Shown: positions 15,463-23,554, counted from the first letter of the stretch. The stretch: 33,032 nt of DNA from an uncultured Alistipes sp. (GCA_958449275.1 CAUDHE010000019.1:1-33032); one strand, 5' to 3'. Notes: generated from the letters alone by a model not told the origin. Made by a program: numbers and translations.

Positions 15463-15703
15463 TCTTGCGCAGGCAGGCGAAAAGATGAGGAAAAGGTTAT
15501 GGAAGAGAAGCTCGGAGAGAAAAAGCAATGCCGCGAACGAGTATGGATACGTTCACGGTATCATATCGGCACGACCGGGAATATGGTTTTGTGCCACTCG
15601 TGGCCACTTCAACGCCACATGCGTCCACAGCATGATGACGCATAGGATACGAACACTCGTTTGGCTATATTTGAACGTCCGGGAAGCAAAAACGAATCAT
15701 AAT
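15463..15703. promoter_or_regulatory. Control region upstream of the two HTH genes
   Basis: No gene is supported here. GCCACTCGTGGC forms a short palindrome near 15592-15603. ATGCGTC (15619-15625) pairs with GACGCAT (15637-15643), an operator-like inverted repeat. A perfect -7 box TATATTTG sits at 15666-15673, with its start point about 24 bp before the ATG at 15704. A clear -33 box is lacking, as would suit an activated or repressed promoter. Confidence 0.45.
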
Positions 15704-15997
15704 ATGGAAATCGTAAGTATAGATACAAGGCTCTTCGACGAGATGATCCGACGGGTGAAATCCGTCGAAGAAAAAGCGGTTGCCTTATGCCGTAGTCAAG
15801 AGGACTTGGGGTTGAAGAAATGGCTCGATAATCAGGAAGTATGCGAAATACTGGGAATATCCCTGCGTACCCTGCAAACCTATCGGGAGAAGGGTTTGTT
15901 GGCGTATAGCTGCATCAAGCACAAAATCTTCTACAAGCCCGAAGATGTCGAAGCCCTTCTGAAATCATCGTATCATCAGCAAAATCGAACGAAATGA
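15704..15997 (+). CDS. Helix-turn-helix (MerR/excisionase-like) protein, first of two
   Basis: This 97-residue protein has an N-terminal helical part (IDTRLFDEMIRRVKSVEEKA) and a winged HTH of the excisionase/MerR type (KWLDNQEVCEILGISLRTLQ, then YREKGLLAYSCIKHKIFYKP). Proteins of this type on Bacteroidales CTns act as excisionases or regulators of excision and mobilisation genes; that is known for the family. The start at 15704 follows the TATATTTG box by about 30 bp; the longer upstream reading lies in the palindrome and is not credible. Its stop overlaps the next start (ATGA). Confidence 0.82.
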   Translation: MEIVSIDTRLFDEMIRRVKSVEEKAVALCRSQEDLGLKKWLDNQEVCEILGISLRTLQTYREKGLLAYSCIKHKIFYKPEDVEALLKSSYHQQNRTK

Positions 15998-16305
15998 AAA
16001 ACTATCTGATGGGGCAGCAAGACCCCTGCATAAAGGATATTCTTCAACGGTTGGAGCATACGGACAAGGTGCTCGACAGGTTGAGCAAAAGCATAAAACG
16101 GACGTTCAACGGCGAACGGTTCATTTCCGACAGCGACCTGTCCTGTGTATTGAGAATCAGCCGCAGAACATTACAGGATTATCGAAGTGCTGGCATACTG
16201 CCTTATTACCTGATTTCAGGCAAGGCTCTTTACAAAGAATCCGATGTTCAGCAGATGTTGGAAAAGGCGTATCGACCTTCATTCGATGTGTGGAATATCG
16301 TGTAG
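15994..16305 (+). CDS. Helix-turn-helix (MerR/excisionase-like) protein, second of two
   Basis: This 103-residue protein is a paralogue of its upstream neighbour. A helical N-terminus (DILQRLEHTDKVLDRLSKSI) is followed by an HTH (DSDLSCVLRISRRTLQDYRS) and a wing (AGILPYYLISGKALYKESDV). The ATGA overlap with the first gene implies coupled translation and probably a joint function, as seen with paired small regulators that control CTn excision. A terminator follows directly. Which operator they bind is not shown; the inverted repeats at 15619-15643 and 16409-16441 are candidates. Confidence 0.82.
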   Translation: MKNYLMGQQDPCIKDILQRLEHTDKVLDRLSKSIKRTFNGERFISDSDLSCVLRISRRTLQDYRSAGILPYYLISGKALYKESDVQQMLEKAYRPSFDVWNIV

Positions 16306-16320
16306 ATACGAGCGTATAAA

Positions 16321-16361
16321 AAGGCGGAAGACGGCCGTTTGAGTTGTCTCCCGCCTTTTTT
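16321..16361 (+). terminator. Rho-independent terminator after the HTH pair
   Basis: GGCGGAAGA (16323-16331) pairs with TCTCCCGCC (16347-16355) with one mismatch. The stem is flanked by AA on the left and a run of six T on the right. It starts 15 bp after the second HTH gene and closes the operon. Confidence 0.85.
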
Positions 16362-16758
16362 GTTCAGTGATCATGGAATTCATCCGAACCGCTACCTGCG
16401 ATCGCCGTTTGCAAATTTAGTTTGCAATCGTAAATTTGCAAGAAACGATAGCGAATAGAAAAACATCTTAAATAAACCTCGTTTCCGTAGCAATCAAAGG
16501 TAATGAACTGTCAAAAATTTTTGCATTCAGTTATGAAACACTTAACATAACCACCTCGCCTTTTGCGGACTTTGCAAAGAAAATATTAGCACAGAGCAAC
16601 CTTCAATGTTTATTCTTTAAACAATCATTTACAAACCATTTTTAGATGTAAAATCAATATTTTTGCAAATAAATCACAAAAACACGAAATTTGTAATACA
16701 ATTTACGATGCTTTGTATTATATTTGTAATCCTAAACAGGACTCAAAATGATACCGCT
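16362..16758. promoter_or_regulatory. AT-rich intergenic region with inverted repeat and promoter-like boxes
   Basis: No gene is supported. Base composition drops sharply here. TTGCAAATTTA (16409-16419) and TAAATTTGCAA (16431-16441) are perfect 11-bp inverted arms 11 nt apart, typical of an operator for a dimeric regulator. Two -7-like boxes, TATTTTTG (16658-16665) and TATATTTG (16719-16726), precede the ATPase gene. The second, with a TTTG at 16690-16693, would start transcription about 25 bp before the ATG at 16759. Confidence 0.5.
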
Positions 16759-18039
16759 ATGTTAGTACAGTTCAAATTCAACAATTACAAATGCTTTAAA
16801 GATGAGGTTACATTAAATCTTGTTGCCTCCAATTATTTTAAGGATGAACCAACTAACATTTATCCTACAGAATATTACTCGGTAGTCAACTCTTTGGCTA
16901 TCTATGGCGCTAATGCCAGCGGAAAAACAAAACTTTTTCAGGCGTTTAACTTTATGCGTGAAATAGTTTTACATTCTGCAAACAATAAAAATAACAGAGT
17001 GTGGCAGAATGATTATGATCCATTCCGTTTCAATATAGACACAATAGAGAAAAATAGCTCATTTGAAGTCGTCTTTTTGGTTGATGGGGTTCAGTATAGA
17101 TATGGATTTGAAGTAAACAAAGAGGTTATAATTGCTGAATGGTTATTTAGAAAGAAGACCAAAGAGGTTAAAGTGATTTATCGGGATGCCGATGGTGTAG
17201 AGTATAACAAAGTCTATATCAATCATAAAGTAGCAAATAATTTAAAGGAGGCTGGAATGATTCGTAGTGATGCGTTATTCCTGTCTATATTATCGCTTTG
17301 GAATGACTCATTATCATCTATCATTACAAAATGGTTTTATAATGCCAATGTCTTATCTGCATCAATTAACAATTATTTGGGGTATTCGTTAAGGCAGTTA
17401 GATGGCCCAATGAAAAAACAGATTCTTTCTATGCTAAATGGAGCTGATCTCGGCATTGATGACATAAACCCAAGTGAAGTAGATTTTGAGTCGATACCGG
17501 ATGAGATCAAAAAGATGATGCCCAAAGAAGCTTTTGAAGGGAAAATATATAATGGCGTAAAAACTACCCATAAGGTGTATGACAGCAATGGTCTCGTTGC
17601 TGGCACAACCGATATGACCATGGAAAATGACGAGTCATACGGGACGACAAAGTTATTCGCCCTCAGTGCCCCTATTATTGACACATTAAGGAATGGTAAA
17701 ATTTTGTGGGTTGATGAAATTGACCACGGACTTCATTATGATTTGTTAGTTGCAATTATTCGCTTATTTCATTCACCCGAAACAAATCCACATAATGCAC
17801 AGTTAATCATAAATACCCATAATAGTGGATTATTGGATGTTCCTAATCTATTTCGTAGAGACCAAATATACATAACATCTAAAAATAGATATGGCGAGTC
17901 TACGCTCAAGCCAATAACAAATTATGGCTCTACTATTCGCAAAAGCTCTAAACTGGGATCTCTTTATAGAGATGGCAAGTTTGGAGGTGTTCCTTATTTA
18001 GATGATTTTGATAGTAGTGTTATTTCTAAAGAGGAGTAG
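16759..18039 (+). CDS. rloA: RloA-like AAA/ABC-type ATPase (defence-associated)
   Basis: This 426-residue ATPase opens with LVQFKFNNYKCFKDEVTLNL, the N-terminus of SMC/OLD-like AAA_15/21 proteins. Walker A is GANASGKT (residues 50-57), an ABC-like signature SYGTTKLFALSAP precedes Walker B ILWVDE (residues 315-320), and an H-loop INTHNSGLLD follows. The next gene is RloB-like. ATPase plus TOPRIM pairs (RloA/RloB; compare PARIS AriA/AriB) are linked to phage defence, where the ATPase senses and controls the effector. Start 16759 is chosen because the promoter box lies at 16719-16726, downstream of the longer reading's start. Strong AT richness compared with its neighbours indicates recent acquisition. 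Confidence 0.82.
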   Translation: MLVQFKFNNYKCFKDEVTLNLVASNYFKDEPTNIYPTEYYSVVNSLAIYGANASGKTKLFQAFNFMREIVLHSANNKNNRVWQNDYDPFRFNIDTIEKNSSFEVVFLVDGVQYRYGFEVNKEVIIAEWLFRKKTKEVKVIYRDADGVEYNKVYINHKVANNLKEAGMIRSDALFLSILSLWNDSLSSIITKWFYNANVLSASINNYLGYSLRQLDGPMKKQILSMLNGADLGIDDINPSEVDFESIPDEIKKMMPKEAFEGKIYNGVKTTHKVYDSNGLVAGTTDMTMENDESYGTTKLFALSAPIIDTLRNGKILWVDEIDHGLHYDLLVAIIRLFHSPETNPHNAQLIINTHNSGLLDVPNLFRRDQIYITSKNRYGESTLKPITNYGSTIRKSSKLGSLYRDGKFGGVPYLDDFDSSVISKEE

Positions 18040-18047
18040 TGATAGTT

Positions 18048-18817
18048 ATGGGCAAGATTAGAAGAAAAGATGCCAAACAGGAAGAAGAGCGAAGAGCTAG
18101 AAAGGCTGAGTTTAAGGCTCGCCGATCTAAAATCAAAGAAGAGCCAACCCTGGGCGGCCTTTGGGTATAGAAAAGTCCCCGAAAAAGATTCTAATTATAT
18201 CCGAAGGAGTTAATACTGAGCCTACATATTTCAGACACTTTAAACTACCCAATATTATTATAGAACCAATTGGAATAGGGTTAAGCACGACTCGATTGGT
18301 CGAAGAGGCTGACAGCCTGTTGAGAAACAAGTATCAAGGTAAGAAATTCGACGAAATCTGGTTGGTATTTGATAAAGATGACAATGATGATTTCGAGAAT
18401 GCAATCAAACTCGCGTTAAGTAAAAAATATAGAGTGGCCTATTCTAATCAAGCTGTAGAATATTGGTTTATCTTACATTTTTATGACCATCACGGAGAAC
18501 AGCTGTCCCGTGATTCTTATGAGGGGATGATTAATCGCTATATAGAACCACTGGGTGCAAAGTATGATGACTCAAAAATCGTTTCAAATGAGTTCTTTGA
18601 TATACTAATGTCAAGAAATCCTGAAACGAAAAAGTATAGGTATCAGGAGGCTTTTGATAGGGCTGAAAGGATTCTATCTGGAGATCCCAGCAAGACGAAA
18701 GAATCGGTAACAATGGTTCATAAATTATTTTGCTCCATAATACCTTTGGAAACAACAAAAACTAAAAGAATTAGAGAGAAAAAAGAAGAGTCAAAAAAGA
18801 AAGCTGGAATAAAGTAG
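18048..18817 (+). pseudogene. rloB: RloB-like TOPRIM protein, apparently frameshifted near its N-terminus
   Basis: The ATG at 18048, 8 bp after rloA, opens a basic, charged frame (MGKIRRKDAKQEEERRARK) that stops at 18170. From 18131 the -1 frame continues (RRANPGRPLGIEKSPKK) into the RloB core: ILIISEG with the TOPRIM glutamate codon at 18203, NTEPTYF, and the acidic VFDKDDNDDF (codons from 18371). The break maps to AAAA at 18129-18132. Adding one A would join the frames as one protein of about 256 residues. Translation might instead begin at TTG 18161, giving 218 aa with both TOPRIM motifs. No standard slippery heptamer is present. A sequencing or assembly error in the homopolymer is also possible. 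Confidence 0.7.
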
Positions 18818-19022
18818 TAAAAAGCCATATTGCGAAATCGGAGTGCATTGGAGAACTAATCGGCGTTGTATCCCGTTGCTCGAAAACTCGTCAATTGAAA
18901 GAAGCCCGATTCTGTATGCTTTTTTGCTCTGTCCCAATAAACCGTGTTTGGAGTCGCGATTCGAATCTCGCTTGGCCTTTACGCAAAACAAAATCTACAA
19001 TTATTGCATCTTTTGTCATAAT
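18818..19022. other. Junction sequence between rloB and a truncated defence-like gene
   Basis: No gene is supported in this stretch. It begins where the AT-rich rloAB segment ends and stops where the minus-strand gene below loses similarity to its family (about 19022). It contains a palindrome GATTCGAATC near 18958-18967. It is probably the scar of the insertion or deletion that brought rloAB in. Confidence 0.4.
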
Positions 19023-19284
19023 CGTCATTGGCTTTGTTTCTCAGAGCCGCATTTGTCCCGCATTCCCATAGAGATAGCCCGGATTCGATGCTATAAACAG
19101 ATTCCGGAGTTTCGAGAATTCCATCCCAGCCGGTCAGATGCACGGCATCTCCTGACGGAAATCGGATTTGAGTTATATTCGACGCTGTTGCCCGAATTAG
19201 CCGAGCCACCAATTCCGGTAGGATACTTTGGGCATCCCGTCTATCCGCCCATTGTTTGATATCTGTCGAGGTAATCCACTTCAT
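18979..19284 (-). pseudogene. 5' remnant of a large defence-type gene (Avs/STAND-like N-terminal nuclease domain)
   Basis: This 101-codon frame starts MKWITSTDIKQWADRRDAQS and continues LPELVARLIRATASNITQIR, FPSGDAVHLTGWDGILETPE and LSLWECGTNAALRNKANDDY. This matches, as I recall it, the extreme N-terminus of large bacterial NTPase/nuclease proteins implicated in phage sensing. Those normally run to well over 1000 residues. Here similarity stops after DYDKR at about 19023, and a short unrelated Cys-rich tail leads to a stop. The start lies 9 bp downstream of the AAA ATPase gene, as if in one operon. Loss of the rest probably accompanied arrival of rloAB. The family link needs a profile search. 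Confidence 0.55.
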
Positions 19285-19293
19285 ATCCTATGA

Positions 19294-20460
19294 TTATTCT
19301 CTTAAAAACTTACAATGATCGTTGCCCCCGTACAACCTATTCATCCACATGGCAAAAAGTCTGTCCGTAACGGAGAATACCTTATTGATTTCGGTGATGA
19401 TGTCCTTTTCGAGCAGTTTTTTCATTGCCGACTGCACGGAACTCGCCGAAGTCAAGCTATGCCGCTTGATGAACGCTGCCGAAGTGATTCGTTCCGCTTC
19501 GCCCTCTTTGGCGATGGCGTAGAGCAACTCTTTCTGCTTTTCGGGGATGTTCGACAGAATCTCGCGGAAAATCGTATCGTTCGAGGCGATCATGTTGTCG
19601 ATCGCAGCTCGGAGGGTTTCGAGCGTACACTCCTCGCCTTCGGGAGTATCGGCGAACGCCTCGTTGAACGTCTTCTGAACGTAGTAAGTGTGCCCTTTGA
19701 ACAGATTATAAACTCGTTCGACATCCGCAGGCGCAATGCGTCGGTTGCGTTTCTCGAAATGTCCGACGATGAACGGAATGTAGATTTCCGGCACGATCGC
19801 TTTCAGTTCCAGCATATCTGCGCTGTGGTAGAACGGACGTGCTGCCGACGTGAACATCTCCTGCATCATGTGGCGCTCGCTGCCGGCGAAGATGAAGTTG
19901 CAGTTGCGCAGCTTTTGGATGTGCGTCCGCAGCTGTGCTTCGATATTCTTTTCGGGATACTTGGCGATTTGCTGAAACTCGTCGATAGCTACGATACACG
20001 GCTTGTCCACATGGGCGAGGTATTGAAAAATTTCATCCAGCGTATATTCCGGTCGGTCGATATCGCCCAGCTCCACGTTGAAGGTCGGCATGCCCGTGAT
20101 GGGGTCGAAGCCGAATTTGCCGCTGATGGATTTGATGGTCTGAATGAACAGCGAGGCCATCTTTCGGCTGCGGGGCAGAAGGGTTTCGTATATCTCGCGT
20201 CCTAACAGATACGTAAACTCCCGCAGGCTCGACGTGTGCAGGATGTCGATGAAGAACGTATAGTATTCGTCGGCGATTTCGGGTTTGTCGTAGCAGAATT
20301 GAATCAATCCCGTTTTGCCCATTCGTCGGGGCGATATGATTACCAGATTATTGCCATTGGTAACCGATTTGACGAGCCGTGCCGATTCCGTCACACGATC
20401 GCAGAAATATTCCGGTTCTATCTTTCCCGTTACGATAAAGGGATTCGTTGCTTTTGCCAT
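19294..20460 (-). CDS. Archaeal-type AAA ATPase (ATPase_2-like)
   Basis: This 388-residue protein starts MAKATNPFIVTGKIEPEYFC. Walker A is SPRRMGKT (residues 43-50), Walker B is CIVAIDEFQQI, and a sensor-like FIFAGSERHMMQEMF follows. The last 100 residues form a winged helix (KEGEAERITSAAFIKRHSLT, then KKLLEKDIITEI) and the DRLFAMWMNRLYG closing motif common in this family. These STAND-like ATPases are abundant in Bacteroidetes, often linked to mobile elements; the substrate is unknown. The start at 20460 avoids a 12-residue extension from 20496 that lacks conservation. It could be part of a former two-gene system with the truncated gene downstream. Confidence 0.8.
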   Translation of the reverse strand: MAKATNPFIVTGKIEPEYFCDRVTESARLVKSVTNGNNLVIISPRRMGKTGLIQFCYDKPEIADEYYTFFIDILHTSSLREFTYLLGREIYETLLPRSRKMASLFIQTIKSISGKFGFDPITGMPTFNVELGDIDRPEYTLDEIFQYLAHVDKPCIVAIDEFQQIAKYPEKNIEAQLRTHIQKLRNCNFIFAGSERHMMQEMFTSAARPFYHSADMLELKAIVPEIYIPFIVGHFEKRNRRIAPADVERVYNLFKGHTYYVQKTFNEAFADTPEGEECTLETLRAAIDNMIASNDTIFREILSNIPEKQKELLYAIAKEGEAERITSAAFIKRHSLTSASSVQSAMKKLLEKDIITEINKVFSVTDRLFAMWMNRLYGGNDHCKFLRE

Positions 20461-20560
20461 ATAATCGTCGTTTTTGCAAAGATAATTATTCAACATAAAT
20501 TATGCAAATAAAATAATCAAGAATTTATTAAACCAGTTGAATTGCTTTTTTGTTTGAAAT

Positions 20561-20920
20561 TCAGTTTGGTTTGGTGTTGTTACTTGCCGATATCTTCCAG
20601 ACGATAGTGGGTGTTGTCGCTCGTTCTACGATCCATCGTCTGAATACTTCGGCATTTTCGGATTTGAGGCGGAACGACAATGCTGCAACCATTTCGAGGC
20701 CATACTGTTCGACGATGTTGCCGTCTCGACAGCGGGTACAACAGCAAACACGGTCTTCATCCAAAACGCCGCTTTTGCGTATCGCTCTGATATTCGCATT
20801 TACGGCTGCGGTGAATACTCCGAACAAGTCGGCGATCTGGCTTTGCGTAAGCCATACTCCGTTTGTGGCGGGACGAATCGTTACCTGTCCGTTCTCGATC
20901 GTTATGGGTTGTGTAGTCAT
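20561..20920 (-). CDS. RhuM-like DNA-binding protein, 119 aa
   Basis: This 119-residue protein begins MTTQPITIENGQVTIRPATN and has a HTH-like VWLTQSQIADLFGVFTAAVN near residues 23-42, followed by IRAIRKSGVLDEDRVCC and the block EQYGLEMVAALSFRLKSENA. The order matches the N-terminal DNA-binding part of RhuM/virulence-type proteins. Short versions like this often sit beside integrases in Bacteroidales conjugative elements. It lies 29 bp downstream of the first recombinase gene on the same strand, suggesting co-transcription and a role in regulating or assisting recombination. That role is inferred from position. Confidence 0.72.
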   Translation of the reverse strand: MTTQPITIENGQVTIRPATNGVWLTQSQIADLFGVFTAAVNANIRAIRKSGVLDEDRVCCCTRCRDGNIVEQYGLEMVAALSFRLKSENAEVFRRWIVERATTPTIVWKISASNNTKPN

Positions 20921-20949
20921 AATTTCATTCGTTTAGTAAAGTCATTATA

Positions 20950-22227
20950 TCAATCGTTCGCCTGCTCGGCTTTCGGCTCTTCATAGAGTTCAAGTTTTCG
21001 GCTCGCAGACAGTTTTCTTAACTGCTTCGTATCCTCGTCCACTTTTCTGTCCGTTACGTGAGCATAGATTTGAGTGGTCATCAGTCGTCGGTGTCCCATC
21101 ATGCGGCTGACGGTCTCTATCGGTACGCCCAGCGAGAGCGTGATGTGCGTTCCGAAATTGTGTCGCGCCATATGAAAAGTCAGATCGATGCCATATACTT
21201 CTCCTAACTTGCGGATCAAACGTTGAAGTTTGCTGTAGGAACATATCGGCAGTAGCCGTTCGTCGGTGCGTTCAATCCGGTACTTTTCGATGATGCGCAT
21301 TGGCACGTCCAATAGCCGCACGACCGATTCCGTGCCGGTCTTCTGCCGTCGGATATGTATCCATCGCACGCCATCTTTATCCTGCGTAATGTGCATTTCC
21401 GATAGTTGTCTCAAATCCGCATAGGCCAGCCCCGTAAAGGTCGAGAAGATGAACCAGTCCCTCGCTCGTCGCAGTTCGGGATCGGCGACTTGTTCTGCAA
21501 GCAACCGTTTCAAGTCGTCGAGTTTCAGATGGCGGCTCTTGCGCTTCGGCAGTTCGGGATGCAACGTGGCGTAAGGATCACGACGCAATGTCCCTTGATT
21601 GACCGCCCGCATAGTCATTTTCTTCAAGCGGTAGAGGTGCTCATGCACCGACTTTTGTTGCAATTTGCAGTCCGTCCGTAGGAACAAGTCGAACGCATCA
21701 TAGAACTCCCGGTCGAGGCTTCGAAAGGTTACATCCTTCTGCCCGCATTTCCGCTGCACGAACTCCCGCAGGTGGTTGTACGAACGCACGTAGCACCCGT
21801 AGGTCTCTTTCGTGCGGTCGATGCCGATGCGCTTGCGGAACTCCTCGTTGTGCTCCCGAAACAATGCCAGTAACGTCAGCGGCTTCTGTCCTATGCCTTT
21901 CACGGCATTCTTCACCAGTTCAGCCGTTACGAAACCCAAAGAAAGGTTGATTCGTTTGTAATGCCCCTTGATTTCGTCTGTCAAGGTGTCGATAGCTCGA
22001 TTTACTTCGTTGGCGTTGCGGCTGCGACCGTCGGCACGCCCTGTCGTGGGATTCCAGATTGCAGGGGCGACCGCGACTTTCGTTCCGATCTGTGCCGCTT
22101 CGGCGTCGATACTTACCTTGCACAAGAGCTGACACAAGCCGTCCTTACGGACTTTCGTGCGGTTGATATAGAACAGCACGGCGAACGTGCTGCGGCGCAC
22201 TTTATTTTCAGTATTCGTAGCTTTCAT
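20950..22227 (-). CDS. Tyrosine recombinase/integrase, distal of a tandem pair
   Basis: This 425-residue recombinase has the Bacteroidetes layout: an Arm-DNA-binding beta domain at the start (STFAVLFYINRTKVRKDGLC), a SAM-like core-binding domain (about 110-210), and a catalytic domain (about 220-400). Visible catalytic features are HMARH (H-x-x-R), GHRRLMTTQIY with the nucleophilic Tyr, and the GH of box II. At the usual first Arg position (GLR) it reads GLAYADL, a substitution comparable to the one known in IntDOT. It lies 22 bp downstream of the second recombinase. It would insert or excise the element, alone or with its neighbour. Confidence 0.9.
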   Translation of the reverse strand: MKATNTENKVRRSTFAVLFYINRTKVRKDGLCQLLCKVSIDAEAAQIGTKVAVAPAIWNPTTGRADGRSRNANEVNRAIDTLTDEIKGHYKRINLSLGFVTAELVKNAVKGIGQKPLTLLALFREHNEEFRKRIGIDRTKETYGCYVRSYNHLREFVQRKCGQKDVTFRSLDREFYDAFDLFLRTDCKLQQKSVHEHLYRLKKMTMRAVNQGTLRRDPYATLHPELPKRKSRHLKLDDLKRLLAEQVADPELRRARDWFIFSTFTGLAYADLRQLSEMHITQDKDGVRWIHIRRQKTGTESVVRLLDVPMRIIEKYRIERTDERLLPICSYSKLQRLIRKLGEVYGIDLTFHMARHNFGTHITLSLGVPIETVSRMMGHRRLMTTQIYAHVTDRKVDEDTKQLRKLSASRKLELYEEPKAEQAND

Positions 22228-22249
22228 TATCGTCGTAATTAAGGAAGAG

Positions 22250-23470
22250 TTAAATAGCGACCGTAAATCGTTCTGCGATTCGTTCGTCGAGCGACTGCGT
22301 ATCGGTGTCGATTTTGTTGTCAGTTACTTGGGCGTATATCTGCGTCGTATCGACGCGGCTGTGCCCCAACATGCGGCTCACCGTCTCCATCGGCACGCCG
22401 TGCGAGAGCGTGATTTCCGTAGCGTAGGTATGGCGGGCCATGTGAAAGGTCAGTTTGCGGTCGATGCCGCAGGCGGCGGCAAGGTGTTTCAGCCCCTTGT
22501 TCAACTCTGCGTTTCCGTACATGGGAAGCAGCTTGCCGTCCGGCGCTGTATCGCGGTATTTGTCGATGATATGAAGCGGCAGATTGAGCAGCGGTATCTC
22601 GAACTCCACGTTCGTCTTTTCGCGTGCGGCCTTGATCCAGACCGTTCCGTCTTCGGCCGTTTCGAGGTTCGCAGCGGTCAAGCGGCACATATCGCCGTAA
22701 CTGATGCCCGTATAGCAGGAGAACAAAAACAGATCGCGAACGAGGTAGAGCCTCGGCACAGAAAGCGGCGTAGTCATCAGCCGCTGCAACTCTTCGCGTG
22801 TAAGGTAGCGTCGTTTGCGCTCGGGATGCGGCGGCTCGTACCCGGCGAACGGGTCAGAGGTGATGATTCCTGCGGCGATGGCCTTGTTGATGACCGTATG
22901 CAGACGCGACATGTAGAGAACGATGGTATTCGGAGCCAGTTTCCGCTCTATGCGCAGATAAAGGTCAAATTTGCCGATGAACGACCGATCCAAAGCCGAA
23001 AAAGGAATATCCGACAGCCGCAGTCGCTCCGACAGAAACCGTGCGACATGTTCGTAGGCACAACGATAGGTGCGTGCCGATTTGACAGTGCGGTTTACGC
23101 CCACCCGCTTCTCGAAATGCTCGATGAACGAACGGAAGTAATCGAGCAATGTCTCCTGCCCGGCAGCCATACCCAGCAGCAGGCATTTGACCTCTTCGGC
23201 CGTTACTCGGTCGCGAACGGCAGACTGCTCGCGATAGATCGCCAGCGCCGAAGCCCGCAGTTCATCTAATCGGCAGTTGATTTCGACCGCTTCGGCGCTT
23301 TTGCCTTTGGCACGACCCGACACCCACAACGAACGCGGCGCGAGCATCTTCGCACTGAACACGCATTCCGAACGCCCGACAGTCAATCGACCCATGACGG
23401 GGCAACGACCCTCGGCATTCGTTTCGTTCACTTTGAGGTAGAACGCGACCTTTACATCCTCGTGATTCAT
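22250..23470 (-). CDS. Tyrosine recombinase/integrase, proximal of a tandem pair
   Basis: This 406-residue paralogue starts MNHEDVKVAFYLKVNETNAE (Arm domain), continues with a core-binding domain (about 105-205) and a catalytic domain with HMARHTYATEI and GHSRVDTTQIY containing the Tyr. The first Arg position reads GISYGDM, again lacking Arg. The gene is nearest the element end and reads inward. A minus-strand -7 box (TAATTTTG, 23496-23489) lies about 20 bp upstream. Two adjacent, clearly diverged recombinases suggest either cooperation in strand exchange or a composite end built from two elements. Confidence 0.9.
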   Translation of the reverse strand: MNHEDVKVAFYLKVNETNAEGRCPVMGRLTVGRSECVFSAKMLAPRSLWVSGRAKGKSAEAVEINCRLDELRASALAIYREQSAVRDRVTAEEVKCLLLGMAAGQETLLDYFRSFIEHFEKRVGVNRTVKSARTYRCAYEHVARFLSERLRLSDIPFSALDRSFIGKFDLYLRIERKLAPNTIVLYMSRLHTVINKAIAAGIITSDPFAGYEPPHPERKRRYLTREELQRLMTTPLSVPRLYLVRDLFLFSCYTGISYGDMCRLTAANLETAEDGTVWIKAAREKTNVEFEIPLLNLPLHIIDKYRDTAPDGKLLPMYGNAELNKGLKHLAAACGIDRKLTFHMARHTYATEITLSHGVPMETVSRMLGHSRVDTTQIYAQVTDNKIDTDTQSLDERIAERFTVAI

Positions 23471-23488
23471 AACTCTATTAACCGTTTA

Positions 23489-23496
23489 CAAAATTA
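23489..23496 (-). promoter_or_regulatory. Putative -7 box for the recombinase pair
   Basis: The minus strand reads TAATTTTG here, matching TAnnTTTG, 19 bp upstream of the recombinase start at 23470. No clear -33 box accompanies it, so strength is uncertain and regulated expression is likely. Confidence 0.45.
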
Positions 23497-23554
23497 GTTG
23501 ATATAGAGCTATTTGAAGTCGTGAAAAACAAAGCGGAACATAGAATAAGATACT

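Noticed and set aside
18125..18171. Programmed -1 ribosomal frameshift in rloB
   Set aside because: No X-XXY-YYZ heptamer and no following stem-loop. The A-run fits a one-base deletion or sequencing error better.
18945..18985. tRNA-like T-arm (TTCGAAT) suggesting a tRNA remnant or attachment site
   Set aside because: The flanking bases do not pair as a 5-bp T-stem (A-C and C-C mismatches), and no acceptor or anticodon arm is present. It is just the palindrome GATTCGAATC.
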